Below are positions 18,385-25,311 of a stretch of 64,000 nt of DNA, one piece after another. The stretch comes from Streptomyces sp. NRRL B-1140 (GTDB lineage: Bacteria > Actinomycetota > Actinomycetes > Streptomycetales > Streptomycetaceae): NCBI RefSeq assembly GCF_001280065.1, contig NZ_LGEA01000115.1, positions 4,429 to 68,428 on the forward strand. The letters run 5' to 3'. Each line of letters begins with the position of its first letter. Position 1 is the stretch's first letter. The notes beneath the pieces were generated by a model, which did not search any database, was not told the origin of the DNA, and was given only the letters and a program-made list of their open reading frames with translations. A program made the translations under genes and the position numbers.

Positions 18385-18969
18385 GTGCCGCACCACGCAT
18401 CCCGCCACCTCGCCGAAGGCCCCCGGGTGGGCATACGCCCCTTCACCCACGAGGACGCCGCCGAGTTCACCGCACGCGCCCGGGAGAGCAAGGACCTGCA
18501 CCACCCGTGGCTCTTCCCGCCCACCACGGCACAGGCGTACACCGCCTATGCGGGCCGGCTGATCGAGGACCCCACCAAGGCCGGCTTCCTGGTCTGCGAG
18601 ACGAACGGCGGGGCCATCGGCGGCTTCATCAACATCAACAACATCGTCGAGGGCGGCTTCCAGTCCGGGGCGCTGGGCTACGGCGCCTTCGCGCACGCCG
18701 CCGGGCGGGGGCTGATGCGCGAAGGGCTGGACCTCGTCGTGGGTTACGCGTTCGGCCCGATGCGGCTGCACCGGCTGGAGATCAACGTCCAGCCGGGGAA
18801 CGCCGCGTCGATCGCCCTGGCCCGTGGCTGCGGCTTCCGCCTGGAGGGCTTCTCGCCGAAGATGCTCTTCGTCGACGGGGCCTGGCGCGACCACGAACGC
18901 TGGGCGATCACCGCCGAGATGATCAGCGGGCCCGGCCGGCGCCGAGGCGCCGGTGGCGCTCAGACGTGA
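18385..18969 (+). CDS. GNAT acetyltransferase, RimJ/RimL-like
   Basis: The 194-residue protein resembles RimJ/RimL-type N-acetyltransferases: early VGIRPFTHEDAAEFTARARESKDLHHPWLFPP, and the late HRLEINVQPGNAASIALARGCGFRLEG, the acetyl-CoA and C-terminal signature of the group. Members acetylate ribosomal protein termini, aminoglycosides or small amines. The usual Q/RxxGxG loop is degenerate (HAAGRGLMREGLD). GTG 18385 has only a weak ribosome site. The last 10 bases overlap the convergent VOC gene. Confidence 0.85.
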   Translation: MPHHASRHLAEGPRVGIRPFTHEDAAEFTARARESKDLHHPWLFPPTTAQAYTAYAGRLIEDPTKAGFLVCETNGGAIGGFININNIVEGGFQSGALGYGAFAHAAGRGLMREGLDLVVGYAFGPMRLHRLEINVQPGNAASIALARGCGFRLEGFSPKMLFVDGAWRDHERWAITAEMISGPGRRRGAGGAQT

Positions 18970-19307
18970 CGGTCCACGTACTCGTAGACCGATCCGTCCG
19001 GATGCAGGGCGATCAGGTTGCGGCCCGCCGGTGAGGCGATCGGCCCCGCGACGATGTGAGCACCCAGCTCGGTCAGCACCTTGTGGGTCTCGTCCACGTC
19101 CGTCACAGCGATCGTCGCGGCGACCTTGCGCAGCACCTCCAGTTCGGCCGGGGGCCCGCTCATCAGCAGGAAGCAGCCGACCGCCGCGACCTGGACACCT
19201 CCCCGCTCGAAGCGCTGGGCTCTGCCGCCCGCCAGTCGCTCGTAGAAGGGGATCGCGGTCTCGAGGTCGTCGACGCAGACGCGCAGTGTGGCACCCAGAA
19301 TCTCCAT
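18960..19307 (-). CDS. VOC (glyoxalase/bleomycin resistance-fold) family protein
   Basis: The 115-residue product is a single VOC domain with paired beta-alpha-beta-beta-beta modules (ATLRVCVDDLETAIPFYERLAGG and AATIAVTDVDETHKVLTELGAHIVAGP, ending LHPDGSVYEYVD). The fold binds a metal or small ligands; the function of this member is not known. It overlaps the end of the convergent acetyltransferase by 10 bases. Its start is only 11 bases from the large palindrome at 19318-19374, which must therefore sit in or beside its promoter. Confidence 0.85.
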   Translation of the reverse strand: MEILGATLRVCVDDLETAIPFYERLAGGRAQRFERGGVQVAAVGCFLLMSGPPAELEVLRKVAATIAVTDVDETHKVLTELGAHIVAGPIASPAGRNLIALHPDGSVYEYVDRHV

Positions 19308-19317
19308 GCGGCTGAGC

Positions 19318-19374
19318 CTAGTGCCGTGGCAGGCAACGTTCGCACGGGGCGAACGTTGCCTGCCACGGCACTAG
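19318..19374. repeat. 57-bp perfect palindromic element (short form of an inverted-repeat family)
   Basis: Two 26-base arms (19318-19343 and 19349-19374) are perfect reverse complements around a 5-base loop. Each end is CTAG and the outer arm reads CTAGTGCCGTGGCAGG. The same arms, with a 113-base interior, bound the element at 55899-56067, so this copy looks like a deletion form. It lies between divergent genes, where a terminator is not expected. The terminal CTAG may be a duplicated target site. Confidence 0.8.
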
Positions 19375-19398
19375 TTACGCGCAGGGGGCGGAGGGTAC
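19374..19398 (+). promoter_or_regulatory. candidate SigB/F-type promoter of the holin-like gene
   Basis: GTTA at 19374-19377, then a 15-base spacer, then GGGTAC at 19393-19398 resembles the Streptomyces general-stress promoter form GNNT-N15-GGGTAY, with one mismatch in the -35 half. Transcription would begin a few bases before ATG 19409, which has no ribosome site, so the message would be nearly leaderless. The first base of the -35 is the last base of the palindromic element. Confidence 0.4.
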
Positions 19399-19408
19399 CC
19401 GGCCGGGT

Positions 19409-19879
19409 ATGAAGCCGTTGGATCACCTGGAGCATCTGGACAAGCACCTCGTCGACGAGCTGGCACAGGTGGCGCGCGAGACGGTACGGGAGGAGCTGCG
19501 CGAGCAGACGCGCAAGCAGCGCCGCAAGGCCGCCCTGTACGCCGCGTCCGGCGCGCTCGCCCTGTACGCGGGTGCGGCCCTCGCGCTCGCCGTGGGGCTG
19601 GCCCTCGCCCTCGGCCTGCCCGACTGGGCCGCCGCGCTGATCACCGCCGTGATCCTGGGCGCCCTCGCCTATGTGCTGCGCGGTATGGCGCGGCCGTCCG
19701 GTCCGGGCGCGGGACACGCTGCCGGGGCGGCGCCGCGCCGGGACGGCGCCCGCCGGAGCGCGGCCGAAGCGGTCGGCGGTATGCCGTATCCGCCGGTGCC
19801 GCCCACCCCGCCCGCCGCCCCGGGCCCCGTGCCCCCGCGGCCGGCGGGCGACCCGGACGTACCCCACCGCGGGGTGTGA
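19409..19879 (+). CDS. phage-holin-family (superfamily III-like) small membrane protein
   Basis: The 156-residue product has a charged N-terminal helix (HLVDELAQVARETVREELREQTRKQRRK), two hydrophobic segments at about residues 45-68 and 72-90, then a long proline/glycine-rich cytosolic tail. This is the pattern of the family annotated as phage holin in Streptomyces, although nothing else here suggests a phage; such genes are usually stress-regulated chromosomal genes. The ATG lacks a ribosome site and follows a possible SigB-type promoter closely. The SDR gene starts 6 bases after its stop. Confidence 0.8.
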   Translation: MKPLDHLEHLDKHLVDELAQVARETVREELREQTRKQRRKAALYAASGALALYAGAALALAVGLALALGLPDWAAALITAVILGALAYVLRGMARPSGPGAGHAAGAAPRRDGARRSAAEAVGGMPYPPVPPTPPAAPGPVPPRPAGDPDVPHRGV

Positions 19880-19885
19880 TGCCGG

Positions 19886-20923
19886 GTGCGCACACCAGGA
19901 GCATCGCACCGGCGCGGCCGCGTGGTCGTGGTGACCGGAGCCAGCGGCGGTGTCGGCCGGGCCACGGTCCGGGCCTTCGCCGCACGCGGCGACAGGGTCG
20001 CCCTGCTCGCCCGCGGACGTGAGGGACTCGCCGCCGCGGCGGACGAGGTGGAACGCGCCGGGGGCGAGGCACTCGTCGTCCCGGTGGACGTCTCCGACGC
20101 CAAGGCCGTCGACGACGCCGCCCAGCAGGTCGTCGATGCCTACGGGCACATCGACGTCTGGGTCAACAACGCCTTCACCGGGGTGTTCGCATCGTTCACC
20201 GACATCGCCCCTGACGAGTTTCGGCGCGTGACCGAAGTGACGTACCTGGGCTACGTGTTCGGCACCCGTGCCGCTCTGCGCCACATGCTGCCGCGCGACC
20301 GCGGAACGATCGTGCAGGTCGGCTCCGCACTCGCCTACCGGGGCATCCCGCTGCAGTCGGCGTACTGCGGGGCCAAGCACGCGATCCAGGGGTTCAACGA
20401 GTCGCTGCGCTGCGAACTGCTGCACGCCCGCAGCGGGGTACGGACCACGATGGTGCAGCTGCCGGGGCTCAACACCCCCCAGTTCGACTGGGTCCTGAAC
20501 CGGATGCCCGGGCGTGCCCGGCCGGTGGCGCCCGTGTACCAGCCGGAGGTCGCGGCCCGGGCCATCGTGCACGCGTCGTCGCACGCACGGCGCCGGGAGT
20601 ACTGGGTGGGCGGCTCGACCGCGGCCACACTCCTGGCCAACGCGGTGGTCCCCGGGCTGCTCGACCGCTACCTGGCCCGCACCAACGTGGACGCGCAGCA
20701 GGAGGACGGCCCGTCCGAGGGGCCCGCGAACCTGTGGTCCCCGGCGGACGGGCCGCACGGGCGGGACTTCGGCGCGCACGGGCGCTTCGACGACGAGTCG
20801 ACGGACGACAGCCCCCAGCAGTGGCTGTCGCGAAACCGGGGCTGGATGGGCGCGGCCCTCACCACGGCGGCGGCCGCCCTGGCCGTACGCAAGCTGGCCG
20901 ACGGGGTTCGACGCCAGGCCTGA
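19886..20923 (+). CDS. SDR family oxidoreductase with C-terminal extension
   Basis: The 345-residue protein has a classical short-chain dehydrogenase domain: cofactor loop VTGASGGVGRA near residue 16, NNAF (NNAG equivalent), catalytic Ser in VGSALAYRG and the YCGAK Tyr-Lys pair (consensus YxxxK). Beyond about residue 250 it has a 95-residue extension that ends in a short hydrophobic helix (GWMGAALTTAAAALAVRKL), perhaps a membrane anchor. The substrate is unknown. The GTG start lies 6 bases after the holin-like gene, so the two probably share a transcript and a stress role. Confidence 0.88.
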   Translation: MRTPGASHRRGRVVVVTGASGGVGRATVRAFAARGDRVALLARGREGLAAAADEVERAGGEALVVPVDVSDAKAVDDAAQQVVDAYGHIDVWVNNAFTGVFASFTDIAPDEFRRVTEVTYLGYVFGTRAALRHMLPRDRGTIVQVGSALAYRGIPLQSAYCGAKHAIQGFNESLRCELLHARSGVRTTMVQLPGLNTPQFDWVLNRMPGRARPVAPVYQPEVAARAIVHASSHARRREYWVGGSTAATLLANAVVPGLLDRYLARTNVDAQQEDGPSEGPANLWSPADGPHGRDFGAHGRFDDESTDDSPQQWLSRNRGWMGAALTTAAAALAVRKLADGVRRQA

Positions 20924-21074
20924 CAGGCCCGTGTGGCTGCCTCGTCCGGCCGGGGGACTGGTGAACCCTTGCGTGAAAAACCGGGAGCCGCAGCGTTCCG
21001 GAGAAGGACACCGTCCCTTTAGCATGGTTTCGCGACCTCTGCCGGGCCTGCGGCAGCGTCATGCCGCAGCCACC

Positions 21075-21091
21075 TGCCGGCTCAGCCGGCA
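21075..21091 (+). promoter_or_regulatory. hairpin in the whiB-like leader
   Basis: TGCCGGC (21075-21081), a 3-base loop, and GCCGGCA (21085-21091) form a perfect 7-bp GC stem five bases before the GGAGG ribosome site of the WhiB-like gene. It could affect translation or mRNA stability. It may also be chance in such GC-rich DNA. Confidence 0.3.
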
Positions 21092-21107
21092 CATGCGGAG
21101 GTGTGCC

Positions 21108-21485
21108 ATGCCCGATGACCGCGAAATCCGTCACTGCGCCGTCGGCGCCGAGATCGCCGAGACCCTGGCCACCGCTCGGGTATGGCTGCGGGATGCCGCC
21201 TGCCTGGGAGAGGATCCGGAGCTCTTCTTCCCGCTGGTGGAGCGGGAGTCCGATGCCCAGGTCGCCCGGGCCCGCGCGGTGTGCCGTCGGTGCCGCGTCC
21301 TGCTCGCCTGTCGTGCCTGGGCCGTGGAGCAGGGCGAGGACGCCGGTATCTGGGGGGCGACCACAGCGCGGCAGCGGCGCGCCATCAGTCGTGAAAGCGC
21401 GGCGGCACCGGCAGATGATCGGCGTCGCAGGACGCCGCGAGAGCCGCATACGGTCACCAATTCGCAACAGACGGCGCGGAACTGA
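21108..21485 (+). CDS. WhiB-family iron-sulfur transcriptional regulator
   Basis: The 125-residue protein has the four WhiB cysteines Cys32, Cys59, Cys62 and Cys68 (C-x26-C-x2-C-x5-C), which hold an oxygen- and NO-sensitive 4Fe-4S cluster. The turn GIWGAT at 80-85 matches the family G[VI]WGG motif with one change. A basic tail (RRRRTPREP) probably binds DNA. WhiB proteins bind the main sigma factor and steer development and redox responses in actinobacteria. ATG 21108 follows GGAGG; an in-frame ATG at 21024 would add 28 residues of non-family sequence. It is monocistronic. Confidence 0.93.
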   Translation: MPDDREIRHCAVGAEIAETLATARVWLRDAACLGEDPELFFPLVERESDAQVARARAVCRRCRVLLACRAWAVEQGEDAGIWGATTARQRRAISRESAAAPADDRRRRTPREPHTVTNSQQTARN

Positions 21486-21572
21486 ATGCGATCAGGCAAC
21501 CGTGGCTGAATATGGTCTCTCATGCGGACGCGGCGTCATGACCGCTGCCACCACAACGGGGGACATATCGTG

Positions 21573-22238
21573 ATGATCGAACGTCGCTACAGACCGATCG
21601 CGTTCCGGACGCTCGCTCTGGGCGCCTGCGTGGCCGGACTCGTGGCGCTCACCGGCTGCTCCCCGGCCTCCCGGAGCTCGGGCGGCACGGGTACGTCGGC
21701 CGTCACATCCTCGCCGGTCAAGGGCGAGAAGAATACCGACGGAACCGCATCCCCTCAGGCGCTGCCCGCCGACAAGGTCTCACCTTCGGCGGACGGCAAG
21801 GCGTCCCCACTCCCGGTACCGGCGGGGACGCCCGCTGCGCCGGCCTCCGGGCCGGGGGCATCCGCGGGCGCCGGTGGTGCGGACGACGGCTGCGATCACA
21901 AGATGCCGATCTCGCCCGACGAGATCGCCGTGTACCGGTACACACCCGAGGGCGGCTCCCTGAGTCTGATCTTCCGACACGGCAACTGGGGCTGCGGCAG
22001 CCCGGATTCCGACGGAGCGCCGTTCGAGACGGTCGGCAAGGAGACCTACCTGCCCATGGACCAGGCCGCGTACGTCACGGTCACCGACCCCATCGTGGCG
22101 AGCACCGAGAATCAGCCCATCGGCGTGCAGGAGTTTCTCGACTGGCTGGAAGCGCACCCCGACAGCGGCCTGGTCTTCCACTACCACCTGGGTACGGACG
22201 GAGCCATCGACCGTCTCGAGCAGGTCTTCACCCCCTGA
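21573..22238 (+). CDS. putative lipoprotein of unknown function
   Basis: The 221-residue product begins with a lipoprotein signal: basic ERRYR, hydrophobic ALGACVAGLVALTGC with lipobox LTGC at about residue 30. A low-complexity Ser/Pro/Gly/Ala linker (about residues 35-105) tethers a C-terminal domain of about 110 residues. That domain has two cysteines (DDGCDHKMP, NWGCGSPD) that may pair. I do not recognise the domain. ATG 21573 is preceded by GTG 21570, also usable, and by GGGGGA. Confidence 0.75.
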   Translation: MIERRYRPIAFRTLALGACVAGLVALTGCSPASRSSGGTGTSAVTSSPVKGEKNTDGTASPQALPADKVSPSADGKASPLPVPAGTPAAPASGPGASAGAGGADDGCDHKMPISPDEIAVYRYTPEGGSLSLIFRHGNWGCGSPDSDGAPFETVGKETYLPMDQAAYVTVTDPIVASTENQPIGVQEFLDWLEAHPDSGLVFHYHLGTDGAIDRLEQVFTP

Positions 22239-22296
22239 GCCCACGCGGGCGCACCTCTCCGCCGCGAGCGCCTCCACCCGTCGCCGCCAAGCCGGG

Positions 22297-23259
22297 TCAG
22301 ACGGTCTGCTGGAGCTGCGGCAGCACCTTCGTGCGGTAGAAGTCGAAGAAGCCGCGCAGGTCCGGGCCGATCTGGTTGACGTAGACCCGGTCGAAGCCCG
22401 CGTCGGCGAACTGCTTCAGCTCCGCCACGTGCTCGTCCACGTCGTCACCGCACACCCGGTTCTCCCGCACCATGTCCTCCGTGACGAGCTGCTGCGCCTG
22501 CTCGAAGTGCTTGGGAGAGGGCAGCACCTGGCCCAGTTCGCCCGGCAGCTGCTCGTTCGCCCAGAGCCGGTGGACGGTTCGGACGGCCTCCTCCTTGTCC
22601 GTGCCGTAGCAGACCTTGGTGCCGCCGCTGACCAGCTTTCCACCGCCCCCGCCCTTGCGGTACTGCTCCACCATCGTCTCGTCCGGCATGACCGAGATGT
22701 AGCCGTCGCCGACGCGGGAGGCGAGCTGGGTCGCGGCGGGACCGAAGCCGGAGATGTCGATCGGGATCGGCTCGTCCGGGACGGTGTACAGGCGGGCGTT
22801 CTCGACGGTGTAGTGCGGACCGTGGTGGTTGACCTCCTCGCCGGTGAACAGGCGGCGCATCACCTGGATGGCCTCCTCCAGCATGTCCAGCCGGACGTGC
22901 GCCGGGGGCCAGTGGTCACCCAGGATGTGTTCGTTGAGCGCCTCACCGGAGCCGACCCCGAGCCGGAAGCGGTTGTTCGTCATCACCGCGCTGGTCGCCG
23001 CGGCGTGCGCCACCACCGCCGGGTGCATACGAACGGTCGGGCAGGTCACCGCCGTCTCGATCGGCAGGGACACCGCCTCGGACAGCGCGCCGATCACCGA
23101 CCACACGAACGGGCTCTGGCCCTGCTCGTCGTTCCAGGGGTGGTAGTGGTCGGAGATCCACAGCGCCTGGAACCCGGCCTGCTCGGCCATCCGCGCCTGC
23201 TCGATCAGCTCGGCGGGTCCGTACTGCTCGCACGAGAGGAAGTATCCGTACTCGGGCAT
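22297..23259 (-). CDS. F420-dependent LLM-class oxidoreductase (TIGR03557-like)
   Basis: The 320-residue protein has the luciferase-like TIM-barrel pattern: YGYFLSCEQYGPAELIEQARMAEQAGFQALWISDHYHPW, then ETAVTCPTVRMHPAVVAHAAAT and FRLGVGSGEALNEHILG, as in F420-dependent glucose-6-phosphate dehydrogenase and its relatives. Members use the deazaflavin F420, common in actinobacteria. The substrate cannot be assigned; many annotated as G6P dehydrogenase do not use it. The start at 23259 is preferred over an upstream ATG at 23277 because the family begins PEYGYF. The gene is divergent from the FAD dehydrogenase gene. Confidence 0.88.
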   Translation of the reverse strand: MPEYGYFLSCEQYGPAELIEQARMAEQAGFQALWISDHYHPWNDEQGQSPFVWSVIGALSEAVSLPIETAVTCPTVRMHPAVVAHAAATSAVMTNNRFRLGVGSGEALNEHILGDHWPPAHVRLDMLEEAIQVMRRLFTGEEVNHHGPHYTVENARLYTVPDEPIPIDISGFGPAATQLASRVGDGYISVMPDETMVEQYRKGGGGGKLVSGGTKVCYGTDKEEAVRTVHRLWANEQLPGELGQVLPSPKHFEQAQQLVTEDMVRENRVCGDDVDEHVAELKQFADAGFDRVYVNQIGPDLRGFFDFYRTKVLPQLQQTV

Positions 23260-23430
23260 AAGGAGGTGCCTCCGCAACGTCGGCGGTCCGTATCCCGCAC
23301 CGGGTTACCCGAGCCGGGGGCCGGAAACCGGCGTCGTCCGGGCGGGCGGGCCCCGCCGACGTTTGGGTGCCCTGGCCAGGGGGACGCGGAAGGCTCCCGA
23401 GCTACGCGACAGCGCCGGAGGCGAGCGACC

Positions 23431-25311
23431 GTGAGTCGACCCCGCATCCTGATCGTCGGTGCCGGCTTCGCCGGGTACCGCACGGCCCGCACCCTGTCCC
23501 GGCTCACCCGGGGCCGGGCCCACATCACCCTGCTCAACCCGACCGACTACTTCCTGTACCTGCCCCTGCTGCCCCAGGTCGCCGCCGGTGTCCTGGAGCC
23601 GCGCCGGGTGACGGTCTCCCTCTCCGACTCGCTGCCGCACGTACGGCTGGTGCTGGGCGAGGCCGACCGCATCGACCTCGACGACCGCACGCTGCACTAC
23701 ACCGGCCCCGAGGGGGAGGGCGGCACCCTCGCCTACGACCGGCTGGTGCTCGCCGCGGGCAGTGTCAACAAGCTGCTGCCCGTTCCCGGCGTCGCCGAGC
23801 ACGCGCACGGCTTCCGGGGGCTGCCCGAGGCGCTGTACCTGCGCGACCACGTGACGCGGCAGGTGGAGCTCGCTGCCTCCTCCGACGAACCGGAGACCTG
23901 CGCCGCCCGATGCACCTTCGTCGTGGTCGGAGCGGGGTACACCGGCACCGAGGTCGCCGCGCACGGGCAGATGTTCACCGACGCGCAGGTGCGCAAGCAC
24001 CCGCTGCGGCAGGGCATGCGACCGCGCTGGATGCTGCTGGACGTGGCGCCGCGGGTACTGCCCGAGATGGACGGGAAGCTGTCCGCCACCGCCGACCGGG
24101 TGCTGCGGCAGCGGGGCGTGGACGTGCGGATGGGGACGTCCGTGAAGGAGGCCACGCACGACGGGGTCCTGCTGACCGACGGCGAGTTCGTCGCGACCCG
24201 GACGCTGGTGTGGTGCGTGGGCGTACGCCCCGACCCGCTGGTCGAGTCCCTGGGGCTTCCGATGGAGAAGGGGCGGCTGCTGGTCGACCCGCACCTGCGG
24301 GTGCCCGGGCGGCCGGAGTTGTTCGCGTGCGGTGACGTGGCCGCGGTACCCGATCCGGAGAACCCGGGGAGCTACACGCCGATGACAGCGCAGCACGCCT
24401 GGCGGCACGGGAAGGTCGCGGCGGAGAACGTCGCCGCATCGCTCGGTCTCGGCGGTGCGCGCAAGCCCTATCGCCATCGTGACCTGGGCTTCGTCGTCGA
24501 CCTGGGCGGGGCGAAGGCCGCCGCCAATCCGCTCGGCGTGCCCCTGTCCGGCGTACCGGCGGGCGCGGTGACACGGGGCTACCATCTCGCCGCGATGCCC
24601 GGAAACCGCGTCCGGGTCGCGGCGGACTGGCTGCTGGACGCCGTACTGCCGCGCCAGGCCGTGCAGTTGGGCCTCGTACGGTCCTGGTCGGTGCCGCTCG
24701 ACACCTCCTCGCCCGAAGTGGCCCGGGTGGCGGGCGGGCCCGGGCAGCGGCAGGAGGCGAGCGCCCGGTCCGGGCCGGGGGCGGCGCTCGCGGCCGACAT
24801 GGACGACGGGGGGAGCGGCCAGGGCCGGTACCGGCCCCCCGAAGAGCCCGCGAAGGGGCAGCCCGGATCCGGGGCGACGCAGGTACGGCCCGGATCCGGG
24901 GCCGCGCGGCCGAACGCCCAGCCGCGCTTCGAGTCGGAGACGGCGAAGGGCCGCCCGACCGTGGACGGCCCCGGCCCAGGGCACGCTCGGCCGCTCACCG
25001 AACCCGAGACGGCCAAGGGCCGCCCGGCTGCGCGGGCACCGCGGGCCGCCGGTGAGCCCGCGAAGAACCAGCCGGGCGGTGAGCCCGCGAAGAACCAGCC
25101 GGGCGGCGAGCCCGCGAGGAACCAGCCGGGTGGTGAGCCCGCGAGGAACCAGCCGGGCGGTGAGCCCGCGAGGAACCAGCCGGGCGGCGAGCCCGCGAGG
25201 AACCAGCCCGAACCGGGGCAGCCACCTCCGGCTCCCCACCCCGCACCCGGCCCGGTCAAGCGAACCGACGTCCCGGACGACCCGGACGACTCCACGAAAG
25301 GAGACTCATGA
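23431..25311 (+). CDS. type II NADH dehydrogenase-like FAD oxidoreductase with repetitive tail
   Basis: The 626-residue protein has an NDH-2-like core to about residue 430: FAD-binding ILIVGAGFAGYRTART near the N-terminus, NAD-binding VVVGAGYTGTEVAA, and FACGDVAAVPDPENPGSYTPMTAQHAWRHGK. NDH-2 passes electrons from NADH to quinone without pumping protons, at the inner face of the membrane. The last about 200 residues are low complexity, Pro/Gly/Glu/Lys rich, and include six 9-residue repeats GEPARNQPG. GTG 23431 follows CCGGAGGCG. Its stop overlaps the transketolase ATG (ATGA), so the two are coupled. Confidence 0.9.
   Translation: MSRPRILIVGAGFAGYRTARTLSRLTRGRAHITLLNPTDYFLYLPLLPQVAAGVLEPRRVTVSLSDSLPHVRLVLGEADRIDLDDRTLHYTGPEGEGGTLAYDRLVLAAGSVNKLLPVPGVAEHAHGFRGLPEALYLRDHVTRQVELAASSDEPETCAARCTFVVVGAGYTGTEVAAHGQMFTDAQVRKHPLRQGMRPRWMLLDVAPRVLPEMDGKLSATADRVLRQRGVDVRMGTSVKEATHDGVLLTDGEFVATRTLVWCVGVRPDPLVESLGLPMEKGRLLVDPHLRVPGRPELFACGDVAAVPDPENPGSYTPMTAQHAWRHGKVAAENVAASLGLGGARKPYRHRDLGFVVDLGGAKAAANPLGVPLSGVPAGAVTRGYHLAAMPGNRVRVAADWLLDAVLPRQAVQLGLVRSWSVPLDTSSPEVARVAGGPGQRQEASARSGPGAALAADMDDGGSGQGRYRPPEEPAKGQPGSGATQVRPGSGAARPNAQPRFESETAKGRPTVDGPGPGHARPLTEPETAKGRPAARAPRAAGEPAKNQPGGEPAKNQPGGEPARNQPGGEPARNQPGGEPARNQPGGEPARNQPEPGQPPPAPHPAPGPVKRTDVPDDPDDSTKGDS
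25054..25215 (+). repeat. six 27-bp tandem repeats inside the dehydrogenase gene
   Basis: Six copies of a 27-base unit beginning GAGCCCGCGAAGAACC (AAG becomes AGG in copies three to six) run in frame and encode GEPAKNQPG or GEPARNQPG. The last copy diverges after CAGCC. The copy number could vary between strains by slippage without changing the reading frame. Confidence 0.95.

Noticed and set aside
19409..19879. Prophage or phage lysis gene
   Set aside because: The holin-like protein and the holin-like helices at 49108 are isolated; there are no phage structural genes, integrase or attachment sites nearby. These families are common chromosomal Streptomyces genes.
25054..25215. CRISPR-like regular repeats
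   Set aside because: The 27-base units are contiguous with no spacers, are in frame and encode a repeat peptide in an intact gene.
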